Assembly: GCA_937868205.1 (NCBI GenBank)
Contig: CALMMC010000103.1
Span: forward strand, 1-14,162
From: JAAZPG01 sp012797375
GTDB lineage: Bacteria > Acidobacteriota > Aminicenantia > Aminicenantales > UBA4085
DNA length: 14,162 nucleotides
Direction: 5' to 3'
The notes beneath the pieces were generated by a model. The model was not told the origin of the DNA. It searched no databases and saw nothing but the letters and a program-made list of their open reading frames with translations. This document shows positions 13,976 to 14,162 of this stretch, piece after piece. Every line of letters begins with the position of its first letter. The first letter of the stretch is position 1. The position numbers and the translations under genes are program-made.

Positions 13976-14108
13976 GATCGCCTTGCCGAACTGAACCCGC
14001 TCCTTGGCGTAATCAAGAGCGACCTCATAGGCGGCCCTGGCGATGCCGATCGCCTGTGCGCCGACGACCGGGCGACTGGCCTCGAATGTGGCCATGGCTG
14101 CCTGGGAC
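13976..14108 (-). CDS. foreign fragment of an acyl-CoA dehydrogenase (chimeric segment)
   Basis: Read on the - strand, this segment encodes AAMATFEASRPVVGAQAIGI, then AYEVALDYAKERVQFGKAI. That is a conserved stretch from the C-terminal half of acyl-CoA dehydrogenases, where FGK(P/A)I precedes the helix that should continue with QFMLAD-like sequence. Instead it runs straight into the RND adaptor. Both pieces share a frame, giving an apparent single protein, but the two families are not known to be fused like this and the segment is bounded on its other side by sequencing adapter. I take it as a library or assembly chimera. It may come from elsewhere in the same genome or from another organism in the sample. 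The exact junction is uncertain by a few codons. Confidence 0.8.
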
Positions 14109-14162
14109 CTGTCTCTTATACCCATCTGACGCTGCCGACGATCTCACCGGTGTGCAGCCCGG
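14109..14162 (-). other. Illumina Nextera adapter contamination
   Basis: Bases 14109-14141 match the reverse complement of the Nextera read-1 transposase adapter (CTGTCTCTTATACACATCT then GACGCTGCCGACGA) at 32 of 33 positions, with one mismatch at 14122 (C for A). The next eight bases (14142-14149) are in the place of the i5 index, and 14150-14162 match the continuing flow-cell adapter at 9 of 13 positions. Translated on the - strand, the adapter gives the tell-tale MGIRDR start of contaminated database proteins. It is not biological and should be trimmed. Confidence 0.95.

Noticed and set aside
14157..14162. The last bases GCCCGG equal the first bases of the window, hinting at a circular molecule
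   Set aside because: Six GC-only bases match easily by chance, and the right end is sequencing adapter.

Overview
This window is a GC-rich piece of a Gram-negative, probably anaerobic bacterium, almost certainly from a metagenome assembly. The evidence is an outer-membrane-type beta-barrel tail, an RND efflux pair with its periplasmic adaptor, a two-cysteine DsrC-type sulfur carrier, several dinitrogenase-cofactor-like (DIM, NifX/NifB C-terminal) proteins and ferredoxin-carrying MinD-type ATPases. A phylum cannot be fixed from this sequence; Aminicenantota or a Desulfobacterota-like lineage is only my guess.

Layout. At the left edge (+ strand) lie the end of a beta-barrel-like protein (1-375) and a complete nucleoside:H+ symporter-type MFS permease (530-1852) with a well-formed sigma-70-like promoter. 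Everything from 1983 to 13975 is on the - strand. Reading that strand in its own 5'->3' direction, the first unit is the RND adaptor (5' end lost) followed by a CzcA/CusA-type pump (13975-9904). After a 170-base gap comes a long run of metal-sulfur genes: a DIM protein with zinc ribbon, DUF5320, a DapA-like aldolase, a second DIM protein, a DUF4405 membrane protein, a gap of about 245 bases, DUF89, a methyltransferase remnant, MinD-ferredoxin ATPase 2, a 16-codon mini-ORF, MinD-ferredoxin ATPase 1, a NifU-Mrp fused remnant, a third DIM protein, a metallo-beta-lactamase tail, and finally DsrC.

How the genes may work together. Paired MinD-ferredoxin ATPases with small DIM proteins recall the orange-protein (ORP) operon of Desulfovibrio, whose DIM protein binds a Mo-Cu-S cluster. 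Here the set is widened with a sulfur carrier (DsrC), a likely haem-binding membrane protein (DUF4405) and a DUF89 metal-dependent phosphatase. I infer a system that assembles, carries or inserts a metal-sulfur cluster. One of the two ATPases appears to carry three [4Fe-4S] motifs instead of the usual two.

Two cautions. First, the last 54 bases are sequencing adapter (Nextera read-1 transposase end), and the 133 bases before them encode an acyl-CoA dehydrogenase fragment fused in frame to the RND adaptor, so the right end is a library or assembly chimera and not biology. Second, at least three places inside the metal-sulfur cluster look like genes with large parts missing (NifU-Mrp fusion, methyltransferase, metallo-beta-lactamase). 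These may be real gene decay or further assembly joins, and read mapping would decide. No tRNA, rRNA, CRISPR array or insertion sequence was seen.
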